From Neocallimastix lanati (nom. inval.) (Eukaryota > Neocallimastigomycota > Neocallimastigomycetes > Neocallimastigales > Neocallimastigaceae), in NCBI GenBank assembly GCA_016946835.1, contig JACVTC010000201.1, positions 1-64,000 of the forward strand: a stretch of DNA of 64,000 nt, in the 5' to 3' direction. This document shows positions 45,424-56,459 of the stretch, in pieces. Within the stretch, counting starts at the first letter, position 1. Each line of letters opens with the position of its first letter. Below the pieces are notes generated by a model that was not told where the DNA came from, searched no databases, and saw only the letters and a list, made by a program, of their open reading frames with translations. The position numbers were made by a program, and so were the translations under genes.

Positions 45424-46301
45424 TGTAATAATTCTATTAAGAACTAACTCAAAATAGAATTATTAACTACAACTTAACGACTAATTCATTAAGTTGAGAA
45501 AATAAAATAAAATAATTTTTTTTTACCTTTAGAGTAGAGTTTATTATAAAATTAATTATAATAATAACACAAAAAGTAAGAGAAGAATTGTTTGTATAAA
45601 TTGATTTTAAAAATATGTTTTTGAATAAAATATTTTTATTAATTTATTAAAGTTAAAAATATAAAATTGTTACTATTATAACTATGTTTTTTATAATAAT
45701 AACTCTTGATTTCTCAAAGAGAACTCAAGAGCCTTATTTATATTTTTTTATGAAAATAAGGTTAAATAAGAAAGGGTTTTCTAATCTTAACAAATCTCTT
45801 ATCTAGGAAAAGATTAGATAGAAAAACCTAGATAAGTTTTCGATCGATATTCTATCCATATCGATCATCGCATTAATTAAGTAAAACCGATTACTTCTAA
45901 AAAGTAATTGGAAAAAATCTTAATTAACCGATTTTCCAATCTAATGATCGAAAATAAAAGAATAAAATAATAAAAGATATTTCGATCATATAATTTATCC
46001 TTATATTAAAAATATAAAATTAAATAGTTAATAAAATACAGAATACATTATAAAATACAGAATACATTATAAAATACAGAATAAAATACAATACAAAATA
46101 CATTAGTTACAGTAGAGAATTTAACATGTTGTAAATATATTATTTAAAATTAATTAAATAAATTTTGTTAAATTAATGAATATTTAAAATTAAATTAAAT
46201 AAATTTAATAAATATTATATGTAATTAAATAAAGTTATGGTTATAATAACTTAACTAAGAAAATATAATTATTTGTTAGCAAATAATTATAGATTCTTAC
46301 A
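45424..46301 (-). repeat. Solo LTR, family A (copy A6)
   Basis: On the minus strand it starts TGTAAGAATC and ends AGAATTATTACA. TSD TTTGG is at 45419-45423 and 46302-46306. Nearly identical to A1 at 16715-17593. It inserted beside A5, 3 bp inside the P2 start. Confidence 0.94.
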
Positions 46302-46303
46302 TT

Positions 46304-47134
46304 TGGTAAAGAACGAACATATAATGGATTATTAATTAGAATTTCAACTTACTTTAGAATCCATTATATTATTCTTTACTTAATATTACTTTACTATATT
46401 TTCTATACTAAAATATTTTCTAAATATATTTTTTTTTTATTTTTATTAAAAGTTTCTAAAATATTATCAATAATTCTATATTTTTATTATTAATATCAAT
46501 ATCTATAATTTAACCTTAAATTTTATTATTTTATTAAAGTGTTTATTATCAATATTAATATTTTATTTTTATTTTCAAATATATTATTATATTATTATTA
46601 TATTGTATCAATATTAAACTTGTATTTTTTTTAGTATTTTATTTTATTTTTAAATTGATTATTTAATATTTTTTATTTCCCACAAATAAAATCAAATCTT
46701 AATTGATTAATAATAAATATTAAATATATTATAGTTTTTAAATTTATTTTATATACAATATAAGAATATTATATTAACATTCTTGATTAAAATAACTTTA
46801 TTTTTCTGTAAAATCTTTTTAAATTTTGTTTGTTACTTTTCGTATATATTAAATAATTTAGTTTTAGTATATGAAAAATAATATAAAATTATATAAACAA
46901 AATTTATTAAAATAAAAATACTTATGAATTAGTTAATTTAAATTAATATAAAATTTTAATTAATTAGTAATAGTAAATTATTTTTTTTTAAATATGATAA
47001 TAAAATGTAGAAAGGCTTTACATATTTATTTTTTTCAAAAAGTATAAATAAGTGAAGTTTTTCAATAATTAAAATGTAGACAGAAAAATATTAAAAATAA
47101 ATAATTAAATAAAAAATTCTAATAAAACCATAAC
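46304..47134 (+). repeat. LTR, family P (copy P2)
   Basis: It starts TGGTAAAGAACG. A promoter-like AAAAAGTATAAATAAGTG is near 47036. The end is unclear (AAAACCA near 47130). The body is diverged from P1 apart from the start. Confidence 0.5.
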
Positions 47135-47141
47135 AGTTTGT

Positions 47142-47997
47142 TGTTACGGAACAAATAAAATAATTAAAATTATATATAATTATTAAAGATTAAAAATTAT
47201 TAATATTAGTGGAATTAAATAATAAATATTAAAATATTAAAATAATTATAAATTTAGTTATAATAAATTAGAAAATGTATTAATTATTATTTTTATTTAA
47301 TATTGTAATACTTAATAATATTTTAATAGTTTATTATATTTTATTATTAAATTTTTATTATTAAATTTTTATTATTAAATTTTTATTATTAAATTTTTAT
47401 TATTAAATTTTTATTATTAAATTTTTATTACTAAATTTTTATTACTAAATTTTTATTACTAAATTTTTATTCTAATCCATCAAATAACTATTCTAAATGT
47501 ATAAAAAGAACAAAGTAGTACAATACTTTAGTTCTCTCTCTTTTTCTTACAACTTTATTATTATATTATTCTTTTGATATTTTCGAGTTTAAATGATAAA
47601 TTTAGATAGCTAAATTAAAATAAAATTAGTTTAAATAATTAAATTTAAATAGTTTAAATAATAAATTAGTATAGTTTAATAATAAAGTTAGAATAGATTA
47701 AATAATAAAAATAAAATAGTTTATTTTAAATAAAGTTAGAATTAAAAATAATTTAAGTTTTGTATTAAGTGTTTAAAGGTTTTTAGTGTTTGGTTAATAG
47801 TTTTAATAATTATAGTTGTTAGTTAAATTATTTATATTAGGTTAAATTAATTTTGAATAATTTATTTTAATTTAAATTGTTTAGTATTTAGATTTTTAAA
47901 TTAGAATAATAGATTAGAATAATAGAATAGAATTTAAAATTTTCTTTAATTTTTAGAATATATTATTTTATGATAAAAATTCTTCAGTTCTGTACCA
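47142..47997 (+). repeat. Solo LTR, family F (copy F2)
   Basis: It starts TGTTACGGAAC and ends TTCTGTACCA. TSD TTGT is at 47138-47141 and 47998-48001. A 14-bp unit (TTTTATTATTAAAT) is repeated about nine times near 47339-47466. The promoter box TATAAAAAGAACAAAGTA is near 47500. It inserted 3 bp inside the 5' end of the H3 LTR. Confidence 0.92.
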
Positions 47998-47998
47998 T

Positions 47999-48554
47999 TG
48001 TAACAGATACATGGTAACTTCAAGCCTATCCAATGATAGTTCTTTCGTTACGTAACATATCTCTAAACAGCTAGCATTTTCGGCTAATCAAATAAAATCT
48101 TTTGTTAATTTCGTACATTAAATTTTATTATTTTATAATTAATTATATAGTTAAATATTTAGTTAAATATATTTTATTTAGTGATTAGTAAACTAAGTTA
48201 AATTAAATTATTTACCAATCATAATATTATTGACATGTATAAATAATAATTGAACTTGTAACTGTAACGCACTAGCGTTACTATTAACGTAAATTGTTAT
48301 TATAAATATTAATATTGATAAATAAAAATATAATTATTAAATAAAATATATTACTCAGTGTAAGCCCAGTAACTGATAATAAATAGAGTTATAAAGTGCT
48401 GCGCTATATTCTAGTGTAATAGGAAATAATAGTTATAAATTAATTAATTTAGTGTTTATTATTAACAACTCGAATAGAGAGGTGTTAAGTTATCTTAGCC
48501 TTTAGATTTAATTATTATTCGTTATTTTAGTCAATAATAAACGTACCTTTTACA
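47999..48554 (+). repeat. Solo LTR, family H (copy H3)
   Basis: It starts TGTAACAGATACATGG and ends CTTTTACA. TATAAATA is at 48238 and AGCGTTACTAT at 48274-48284, 36 nt apart. The first 130 bp contain the end of the H pol frame (TCTCTAAACAGCTAGC...TTCGTACATTAA), so solo copies carry a fragment of coding sequence. Confidence 0.9.
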
Positions 48555-48563
48555 TAGTTATTG

Positions 48564-49036
48564 TGTAAGAAATTTAGATAAATTTATTATAAAATTTATC
48601 TATCTTTCTTATTTAATACATTAATTTAATACATTAAATTATTGTATTTATTTTAACCAATAATATTTATTTATTAATTTATATATATTTGATTCTCTTG
48701 AGTTATCTTCGAGAAATCAAGAGTTATTATTTTAGAATTTTTATAATAAATAATAATTCAAATAAAATAATTAATTAATAAACAAAACCCTTTTTAATAA
48801 AACGTATTTTATAAGTATTTGTGTCTTTTATTCCTTTTGTGTTATTGTTTATTATAAACTTTCTATAATAAACTCTATCTTGTATTTAAGTTAAGTATAA
48901 TTATTTATTTATATTATTTTATATTTATTTAATTATATTTAATTTTATTATCTCAAATTAATGTTAATTAGTAATAATTAGTGTTAATTTGTAGTTAAGA
49001 AATTATTTATAATTAATTTTATAAGTAATTTCTTAC
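48564..49036 (+). repeat. Solo LTR, family S
   Basis: It starts TGTAAGAAATTTAG and ends ATTTCTTACA. TSD TATTG is at 48559-48563 and 49037-49041. A compact relative of A, D and K: hairpin TCTTGAGTTATCTTCGAGAAATCAAGA and AGAGTTATTAT at 48720-48730. It inserted 2 bp inside the 5' end of E4. Confidence 0.9.
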
Positions 49037-49039
49037 ATA

Positions 49040-49091
49040 TTGATAAATAACAAAATTATTAAATTAAAATAAATAATAAAAAACAAATTCT
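49040..49091 (+). repeat. LTR family E fragment (copy E4)
   Basis: The first 50 bp match the start of E1 and E2 (TGATAAATAACAAAATTATT), then stop at ATTCT where O and N2 follow. The rest of E4 is not found in the window. Confidence 0.7.
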
Positions 49092-49752
49092 TGTTAAGAT
49101 AATAACTGAATTTCCATTTAATTCAATTTCAATTTCAATTTCAATAATTCAGTTATTTGAATTTCAATATTAATAATTAATAATATAATAATTATTATTA
49201 AAATATTTAGGAAATAGTCTAGGCCAACTAATTGACTAAATATTATTAACATATTGAAATTAATATATATTAAATAATGTAAACACGTGATTGTCATATT
49301 AAATTAATTTCTACATATTACATATTATATTTTAATTATAAAATATAATATTTAGCTATATTAGATTCTTATATTTTATTTATATTAAATATTTATATTA
49401 TTATCTTAGTTTATATTATCAATATCAAACTTATATTAATACTATTACATATTCATATTAATAATTAATATTTTAATAATTAATTATTTTATATAAATAC
49501 ATGTTTAAATCTTTTGATTAATCCTTTGTAGGATTATTGTAATTTAAATTATAGTAATAATTATATAAAATAATAATGTAATAAAATATTATTAAGATTA
49601 AATAAAATTTATATTTTAGATAAAAACTTAATTATAAAATTTACTAATAACAATATGTTTTAATAAAGAATAAAATTTAATTATTAATTAATTACTATAA
49701 TTTGGCATCTTGACCTAATCGTTAAGACCAAATTATCCTAAAAACTTTAACA
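49092..49752 (+). repeat. Solo LTR, family O
   Basis: It starts TGTTAAGATAATAACTG and ends ACTTTAACA. TSD ATTCT is at 49087-49091 and 49753-49757. It contains a run of AATTTC repeats near 49125. It sits exactly at the start of N2. Confidence 0.8.
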
Positions 49753-49757
49753 ATTCT

Positions 49758-50575
49758 TGTTAAGATTTTGATATAATTTATAGTTTAAATTTAAATAAAA
49801 TAATATATTTTATTAAAAAATATACACTAAGTCGATATGTCTATATAGTAATATACTATATAGATATATAATAATAATAATAATAATAAATATTTAAATG
49901 TTTAGTTTAATAAAAATTTATTTATAATAAACTTTGATAATTAGAATTATCAAATTAATTTGATTTTAAATTTATTGATTTTATTTAATAATAAAATATC
50001 TATAATATATTACTATTAAGGTAATTTTACAAGAGGGTGGTGCGTTTCGGAATGTGGCTTTAAAATTTTTTACATAAATTTTCATTTCGGAATGTGGCTT
50101 ATATTATTTTTTATAAATTTTTATTTATGAATATAATATTTAAACATTAAAATAAAATGGCACATATAATTTGAGGGTGGTGCGTTTCGGAATGTGGCTT
50201 TAAATGTTTTTACATAAATTTTCATTTCGGAATGTGGCTTATATTATTTTTTATAAATTTTTATTTATGAATATAATATTTAAACATTAAAATAAAATGG
50301 CACATATAATTTCTTTGAAAAAATAATTATTAAAAATATTTAAAATTTGATATATTTCAAAAAAAATGATGATTTACCCATTTTACAATAACCTTACAAA
50401 GAACATAAAAGATAGATTTTTACATCTTTCTTTTATACTTTGTAAGTTACATAATAATAATATTTAATTATAAGATAGTAATAATATAGTAATATAAATA
50501 ATAATAAAATATAAGGATAAATTTAATTATATAATTAATTTGAATAATTGAATTTAATATAGATATGTTGTAAAC
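49758..50575 (+). repeat. Repeat family N (copy N2), left part
   Basis: It starts TGTTAAGATTTTG like N1 (31164) and follows it closely to GTTGTAAAC. It is interrupted by the 347-bp insertion at 50033 and then by MULE1 at 50576. N sequence resumes at 56040-56120 and then diverges from N1. Confidence 0.8.
50033..50379 (+). mobile_element. MULE-derived MITE with 9-bp TSD and internal duplication
   Basis: ATTTTACAA flanks it perfectly (50024-50032, 50380-50388), and the undisturbed target is seen in N1 near 31440. The element is two head-to-tail copies of a 140-bp unit (50033-50172, 50173-50312), each starting GAGGGTGGTGCGTTTCGG, plus a tail. Both are copies of the right end of MULE1 (about 55850-56039, reversed). 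The other end (GATTTACCC) is not a full inverted repeat. Confidence 0.85.
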
Positions 50576-50734
50576 GGGGAGAGCGCGTTTCGGAACCGCA
50601 CGTGAATGATATAAGTCACATGTTTTTTGAGATGGCGTATTATATATAAATTTTTTATATAAATAAATAATTAAATAATAATTAAATAAATAATTTATTT
50701 TATAATAATTTCATAATTTAATATATATTTGATA

Positions 50735-51035
50735 ATAAAAAATAAAAAAATAAAAAAATAAAAAAATAAAAAAATAAAAAAATAAAAAAATAAAAAAAAT
50801 AAAAAAAATAAAAAAATAAAAAAAATAAAAAAATAAAAAAAATAAAAAAATAAAAAAATAAAAAAAATAAAAAAAATAAAAAAAATAAAAAAAATAAAAA
50901 AATAAAAAAATAAAAAAAATAAAAAAATAAAAAAAATAAAAAAATAAAAAAAATAAAAAAATAAAAAAAATAAAAAAATAAAAAAAATAAAAAAATAAAA
51001 AAAATAAAAAAATAAAAAAAATAAAAAAATAAAAA
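50735..51035 (+). repeat. Microsatellite (TAAAAAAA-type)
   Basis: A 300-bp run of A6-8 tracts separated by single T residues, inside MULE1. Apparent long hydrophobic minus-strand frames here are artefacts of the repeat. Confidence 0.95.
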
Positions 51036-51099
51036 AGATTAAAAAAATAAAATACAAAAAAAATAAAATAAAATATTTTCATTTTTATTTATATTTATA

Positions 51100-51500
51100 A
51101 CTGTAATTTTTTATTATATAAATAAATAAATAAATAATAATTAAATAAATATTTTATTTTATAATGAAAAAATAAAATAAAAAAAAGAAAAGATAAATAT
51201 TTTTTTAGTAATTTTCTTGAAATAAAATATTTTATTAGTAATTTTCTTGAAATAAAATATTTTATTACTAATTTTCTTGAAATAAAATAAAATATTTTCA
51301 TATTTATTTATATTTATAATTGTAATTTTTTATTATATAAATAAATAATAATTAAATAAATATTTTATTTTATAATGAAAAAATAAAATAAAAAAAAAAA
51401 AAGATAAATATTTTTTTAGTAATTTTCTTGAAATAAAATAAAATATTTTCATATTTATTTATATTTATAACTTTAATTTTTAAAAAAATTGAAAATACAT
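51100..51500 (+). repeat. Degenerate tandem repeats upstream of the MULE1 transposase
   Basis: Blocks such as TAGTAATTTTCTTGAAATAA recur at about 51207, 51235, 51263 and 51416, with TTTATTTATATTTATAA between them. This may be the transposase promoter region; no clear TATA box stands out among the repeats. Confidence 0.6.
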
Positions 51501-51558
51501 ATTAAATAAAAAATAAAAAATAAATATTTCATATTTATTAATATTTATATTAAAAATT

Positions 51559-53011
51559 TTGATGGAGGGAAATCTAAAAATTGATATAAGTGAAACAAAT
51601 CGAGGAAAAGAGCAAATAATTATAGATCGAAAATTTAAATATAATTTTTCAAAATTAAAAAAAGATAATACAAAAATATATAGATGTACAGAATATAAAA
51701 CATTAAATAAATGTAAGTCTTTTATTATTTTAAATGATAATAAAGAGGTTTTAAATTATGATTCTTCCCATAATCATCCTGGTAATGAAATTAATGCATC
51801 CAAATCATTAATAAAACATAAAATTAAAGATGAAATAAAAAAAAGTTTGATTCCTTCTGATATAAAATCAAAACGCATATTTGGTAAAATTTCTCAAGAA
51901 ATAGGATATATATGCCCTGAATATAAAACAATTAAATCCCAAATAACAAGATATAAAAACAAACAATTATTTCCTAATGTAAAAACATTTGATGAAGTTC
52001 CTAATGTATCTGAATATTATAAAACAATAAGAGGTGAATACTTATGATATTCAACAATTCTAATATAATTAATTTTTCAATCACCATTCCAAGCAAAATT
52101 ATTTATGGAGAATAAACATATATTTGCTGATGGTACATTTTTAATAGCTCCAACTAATAGTTATCAAGTATTCATTACCAGAACTTATGTTACAGAATTA
52201 AATTGTTTTTACACTACTTCCATGTCAATATTAAAAAACAAAGAACAAACAACTTACGAAATATTATTTAATGAAATAAAAAAAAATATAATTAAATATA
52301 ATACAAATATTAATTTCTCAGAAAAAATTTTTCATTGTGATTTTGAAAAAGGAATATCTAATGCAGTGGAAAATATTTTTCCCAATATAAATATTAAATA
52401 TTGTTTTTGGCATTATAAAAGATTATTAATGGCAAAAAAAAAATAAATTATGTTACAAGGAAGTGAAAGATCATAATATTTTAAATACTTATTATAAAGC
52501 GATTTCTAATTTATGTTTTATTAATATTGAATACATACCTGATATTTTTAATAAAATTAAAATTACATGCATGAGATATAAATCTACCTGTTCCCAATTT
52601 TTGAATTTTTTAGATTATTTTGAGAAAACATTTCTAAATATCTATAATATAAAATATTGGAATTATTACAATAATATAGACCACATAACAAATAATGCTT
52701 CAGAATCTTATAACAGTTATTTAAAAAATTTATTTGTAAAAAAGCCTTCATTTTATAAATTAATATATACAATACAATTTGAAGAATCCAAATCTTACTA
52801 TGATTACCATATGAGAATTAAAGGAATTTGGAGAAAAAAGAGCAGAATATCAGAAAGGGTCGATGACATTAATATTTTAGTTGAATATTATAAAAATATG
52901 GAAGCCGAATTAAAAAATATTGGATGTAGTAAAAATGATATCATCGAAAATTGGTTTAATTGTTTAATTAGATTGAATAATGAAATCATTAATTTTAATA
53001 AAACAAAATAA
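51559..53011 (+). pseudogene. FLYWCH/MULE transposase, frameshifted (MULE1)
   Basis: Three frame segments. Segment 51559-52047: FLYWCH-type zinc finger (YRCTEY, then SHNHPG), a DNA-binding N-terminus. Segment 52105-52446: catalytic core with IFADGTF (first Asp), HCDFEKG (second Asp) and YCFWHYKR (conserved C..H). Segment 52463-53011: ASESYNSYLK with the catalytic Glu. Against the MULE2 copy, two small compensating indels lie near 52045-52085, and one extra A lies in an A10 run at about 52434. With three indels the protein cannot be made from this copy. It would bind the element ends and catalyse cut-and-paste transposition. Confidence 0.9.
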
Positions 53012-53780
53012 AAATAATTATTAAAATCCTTTCAAAATCATAATTACAATTAATTGAAAATTAAATTTTTTTATTTAATAAGAAATTCAATATTGAAATT
53101 TATTTAATATTTATTGATAGGGTTAGCTTAAAAATATTAAAAAAAAATTTTTTTTATAAATTTATTTTAAATATTTTTTACTTTATTAAATATTATTAAA
53201 TAAAATTAAAAGATGTCTTTATTATTATATATTAGTATTATAAAATATTAAAAATATGAATGTATTGCATTTCTCATTATTTTTATTTTATATTGTAGTA
53301 AATTAATAAATAAATAAATAATTTTTATAAAATAAACTAATTATTAAATTAATATATTTTTTAAAAATATATTTAATGTATATTTCATATTTTTAATAAA
53401 TATTCAAATATACATTTTAAATATATATAATGATATTTAAGTATTATAATACTTATAAAAGAAAATAATTAATATTTTAAATTGTTTTTATCAGGCTTTC
53501 TAAAAAAACTTTACTATTTGTAAAAATAGTAATGCTCTTTTTGTTAGTTTATTAGATTTGTATAATATAAATATCTAAAATAATTTATTTATTATTTAAT
53601 AGAAATTTATGTTTAAAAATGTTATTGTTATTACTATTACTAAAAAAAAGTTTTAATTTAATATTTATAATTAAATTTTCAAATAATCTTTCCTTATCAA
53701 GTTAAGTAAAAAAGATTTTTGTATTATATAAAATTTATTTAAAATATTAGATAAAAAAATATTAAAAAGGAAATAAGAAT
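53012..53780. other. Non-coding A+T-rich part of MULE1
   Basis: I see no ORF, repeat array or recognisable motif here beyond general A+T richness. Confidence 0.6.
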
Positions 53781-53821
53781 TTTAAAAAGAATATTTAAAA
53801 ATAAAATAAAAAAAATATAGA

Positions 53822-54900
53822 ATGTAATAATATAGAAGTACAAGTATATAAAATAAAATAAAATAAAATAAAATAAAATAAAATAAATAGTTGAAATATA
53901 AATATGAAGTACAGATTGAATAAAATAAAATAAATAGTTGAAATATAAATATGAAGTACAGAATGAATAAAATAAAAATAATATAAATAGTTGAAATATA
54001 AATATGAAGTACAGAATGAATAAAATAAAATAAATAGTTGAAATATAAATATGAAGTACAGATTGAATAAAATAAAATAAAATAAAATAAAATAAAATAA
54101 ATAGTTGAAATATAAATATGAAGTACAGATTGAATAAAATAAAATAAAATAAAATAAAAATAAAATAAATAGTTCATATATAAATATGAAGTACAGAATG
54201 AATAAAATAAAATTAATAGTTGAAATATAAATATGAAGTACAGATTGAATAAAATAAAATAAATAGTTGAAATATAAATATGAAGTACAGATTGAATAAA
54301 ATAAAATAAATAGTTGAAATATAAATATGAAGTACAGATTGAATAAAATAAAATAAATAGTTGAAATATAAATATAAAGTACAGATTGAATAAAATAAAA
54401 TAAATAGTTGAAATATAAATATGAAATACAGATTGAATAAAATAAAATAAAATAAAATAAAATAAAATAAAATAAAATAAAAATAATATAAATAGTTGAA
54501 ATATAAATATAAAGTACAGATTGAATAAAATAAAATAATAGTTGAAATATAAATATGAAGTACAGAATGAATAAAATAAAATAAAATAAATAGTTGAAAT
54601 AAAAATATGAAGTACAGATTGAATAAAATAAAATAAATAGTTGAAATATAAATATGAAGTACAGATTGAATAAAATAAAATAAATAGTTGAAATATAAAT
54701 ATGAAGTACAGATTGAATAAAATAAAATAAAATAAAATAAAAATAAAATAAATAGTTGATATATAAATATGAAGTACAGAATGAATAAAATAAAATTAAT
54801 AGTTGAAATATAAATATGAAGTACAGATTGAATAAAATAAAATAAATAGTTGAAATATAAATATGAAGTACAGATTGAATAAAATAAAATTAAATAAAAT
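53822..54900 (+). repeat. Minisatellite of about 43 bp in MULE1
   Basis: The unit contains TAGTTGAAATATAAATATGA and AGTACAGATTGAATAAAATA, repeated about 20 times with variable numbers of AAAAT between copies. Confidence 0.93.
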
Positions 54901-55430
54901 AAAATAAATAAAATAAAATAAAATAAAATAAAATAAAATAAAATAAAATAAAATAAAATAAAATAAAATAAAATAAATAGTGAAATAATATAAAAGAATA
55001 AAGTAATAATAAAATAAAATAAAATAAAATAAAATAAAATAAAATAAAATAAATAGTGAAGTAATATAAAAGAATAAAGTATTAATAAAAATAAAATAAA
55101 ATAAATAGTGAAGTAATATAAAAGAATAAAGTATTAATAAAAATAAAATAAAATAAAATAAAATAAAATAAAATAAAATAAATAGTGAAGTAATATAAAA
55201 GAATAAAGTATTAATAAAAATAAAATAAAATAAAATAAAATAAAATAAAATAAAATAAAAAGTAGAATATTAAATAAGAAAGTACAGATTGAATAAAATA
55301 AAATAAAATAAAATAAAATAAAATAAAATAAAATAAAATAAAATAAAATAAAATAAAATAAAATAAAATAAAATAAAATAAAATAAAATAAAATAAAAAT
55401 TTGAATTATAATAAAAATACAAGTACTAAT
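54880..55430 (+). repeat. AAAAT microsatellite with a second minisatellite type in MULE1
   Basis: Long AAAAT runs alternate with TAGTGAAGTAATATAAAAGA and AAAGTACAGATTGAATAAAA blocks. No coding potential; long minus-strand frames rich in Phe, Tyr and Leu are artefacts. Confidence 0.93.
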
Positions 55431-56039
55431 AAAATAAAATAAATAAAATAAATATGTGAATAATAATAAATTGCAAGTATCAATAGAAATAAAATAAAAT
55501 AATATAAAATAAATAAATATGCAGTGAAATAATAATATATAATATAATAAAATAAAATAAATAAGATATTGATATGAAATTAATATAAAAACTGAATTTA
55601 GCAACAAATAAATTATATAATAAAGTAAATGATATAGCATATTCATATATATTAACATGAATTTTATTATAATTTTTACAGTATTTTAAATTAATGTAAA
55701 TTATTATATTTCCATATAATAAACAAACTTTATAATTAGAAAATAGTATAAAAAAAAATATTATTAAATATTATTATTAAATAATTAAATGAATAAATTA
55801 ATAAATAAATAAAAATTTTCAGAATATGGCGAATGTAAATCATCATTTTTTTTGAAATATATCAAATTTTAAATATTTTTAATAATTATTTTTTCAAAGA
55901 AATTATATGTGCCATTTTATTTTAATGTTTAAATATTATATTCATAAATAAAAATTTATAAAAAATAATATAAGCCACATTCCGAAATGAAAATTTATGT
56001 AAAAACATTTAAAGCCACATTCCGAAACGCACCACCCTC

Positions 56040-56138
56040 GTTGTAAATATATATAAAAACATAATATAAATAAAATATACGTGACGTCAAATGTATCATT
56101 GAAATTAATTATTAATATTGTTAGAATATGTGAATATG
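56040..56138 (+). repeat. Family N (N2) segment between the two MULEs
   Basis: It resumes the N1 sequence (TAAAAACATAATATAAATAA, CGTGACGTCAAATGTATC) after MULE1 and runs up to the GTGAATATG target of MULE2. Confidence 0.8.
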
Positions 56139-56459
56139 GAGGTGTGTCATTTCGAAAATTTTTATTACATAAATTTGTATTTTGTTGTAGTGCATTTCGG
56201 AAAATATGGCGTATTATAATGTAATAAATAAATAAATGAATAAATAAATTATAAATGAATAAATAAATTTTTAAATAATAATAAAAATAATTAAGACAAA
56301 CGTTTATTATGACTAAAAAAATTTTTTTTAGAAAATTAAATAAAAATATATATAATTACTACATATATAAAATAATTATTATTTTTTTTTATTTTATTTT
56401 AAATATTATTAATTATTATTAATAAATTAATACCTTGTTTATATTATTAACAGAAAATA

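Larger units (their letters stand above)
50576..56039 (+). mobile_element. Mutator-like (MULE) DNA transposon, MULE1
   Basis: GTTGTAAAC (50567-50575) and GTTGTAAAT (56040-56048) flank it, an 8-9 bp target duplication typical of MULEs. The uninterrupted site is in N1 near 31620. The ends share GCGTTTCGGAA in inverted orientation. It encodes a broken FLYWCH/MULE transposase (51559-53011). More than half of the element is A-rich micro- and minisatellite DNA. Confidence 0.88.

Noticed and set aside
50695-51301. Long minus-strand frames rich in Phe, Tyr, Ile and Leu
   Set aside because: They are translations of TAAAAAAA/AAAAT microsatellites; no start context or real protein features.
53822-54900. 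Possible CRISPR array (regular repeats with similar spacing)
   Set aside because: Units are contiguous or separated by variable AAAAT runs, with no unique spacers, and the context is eukaryotic.
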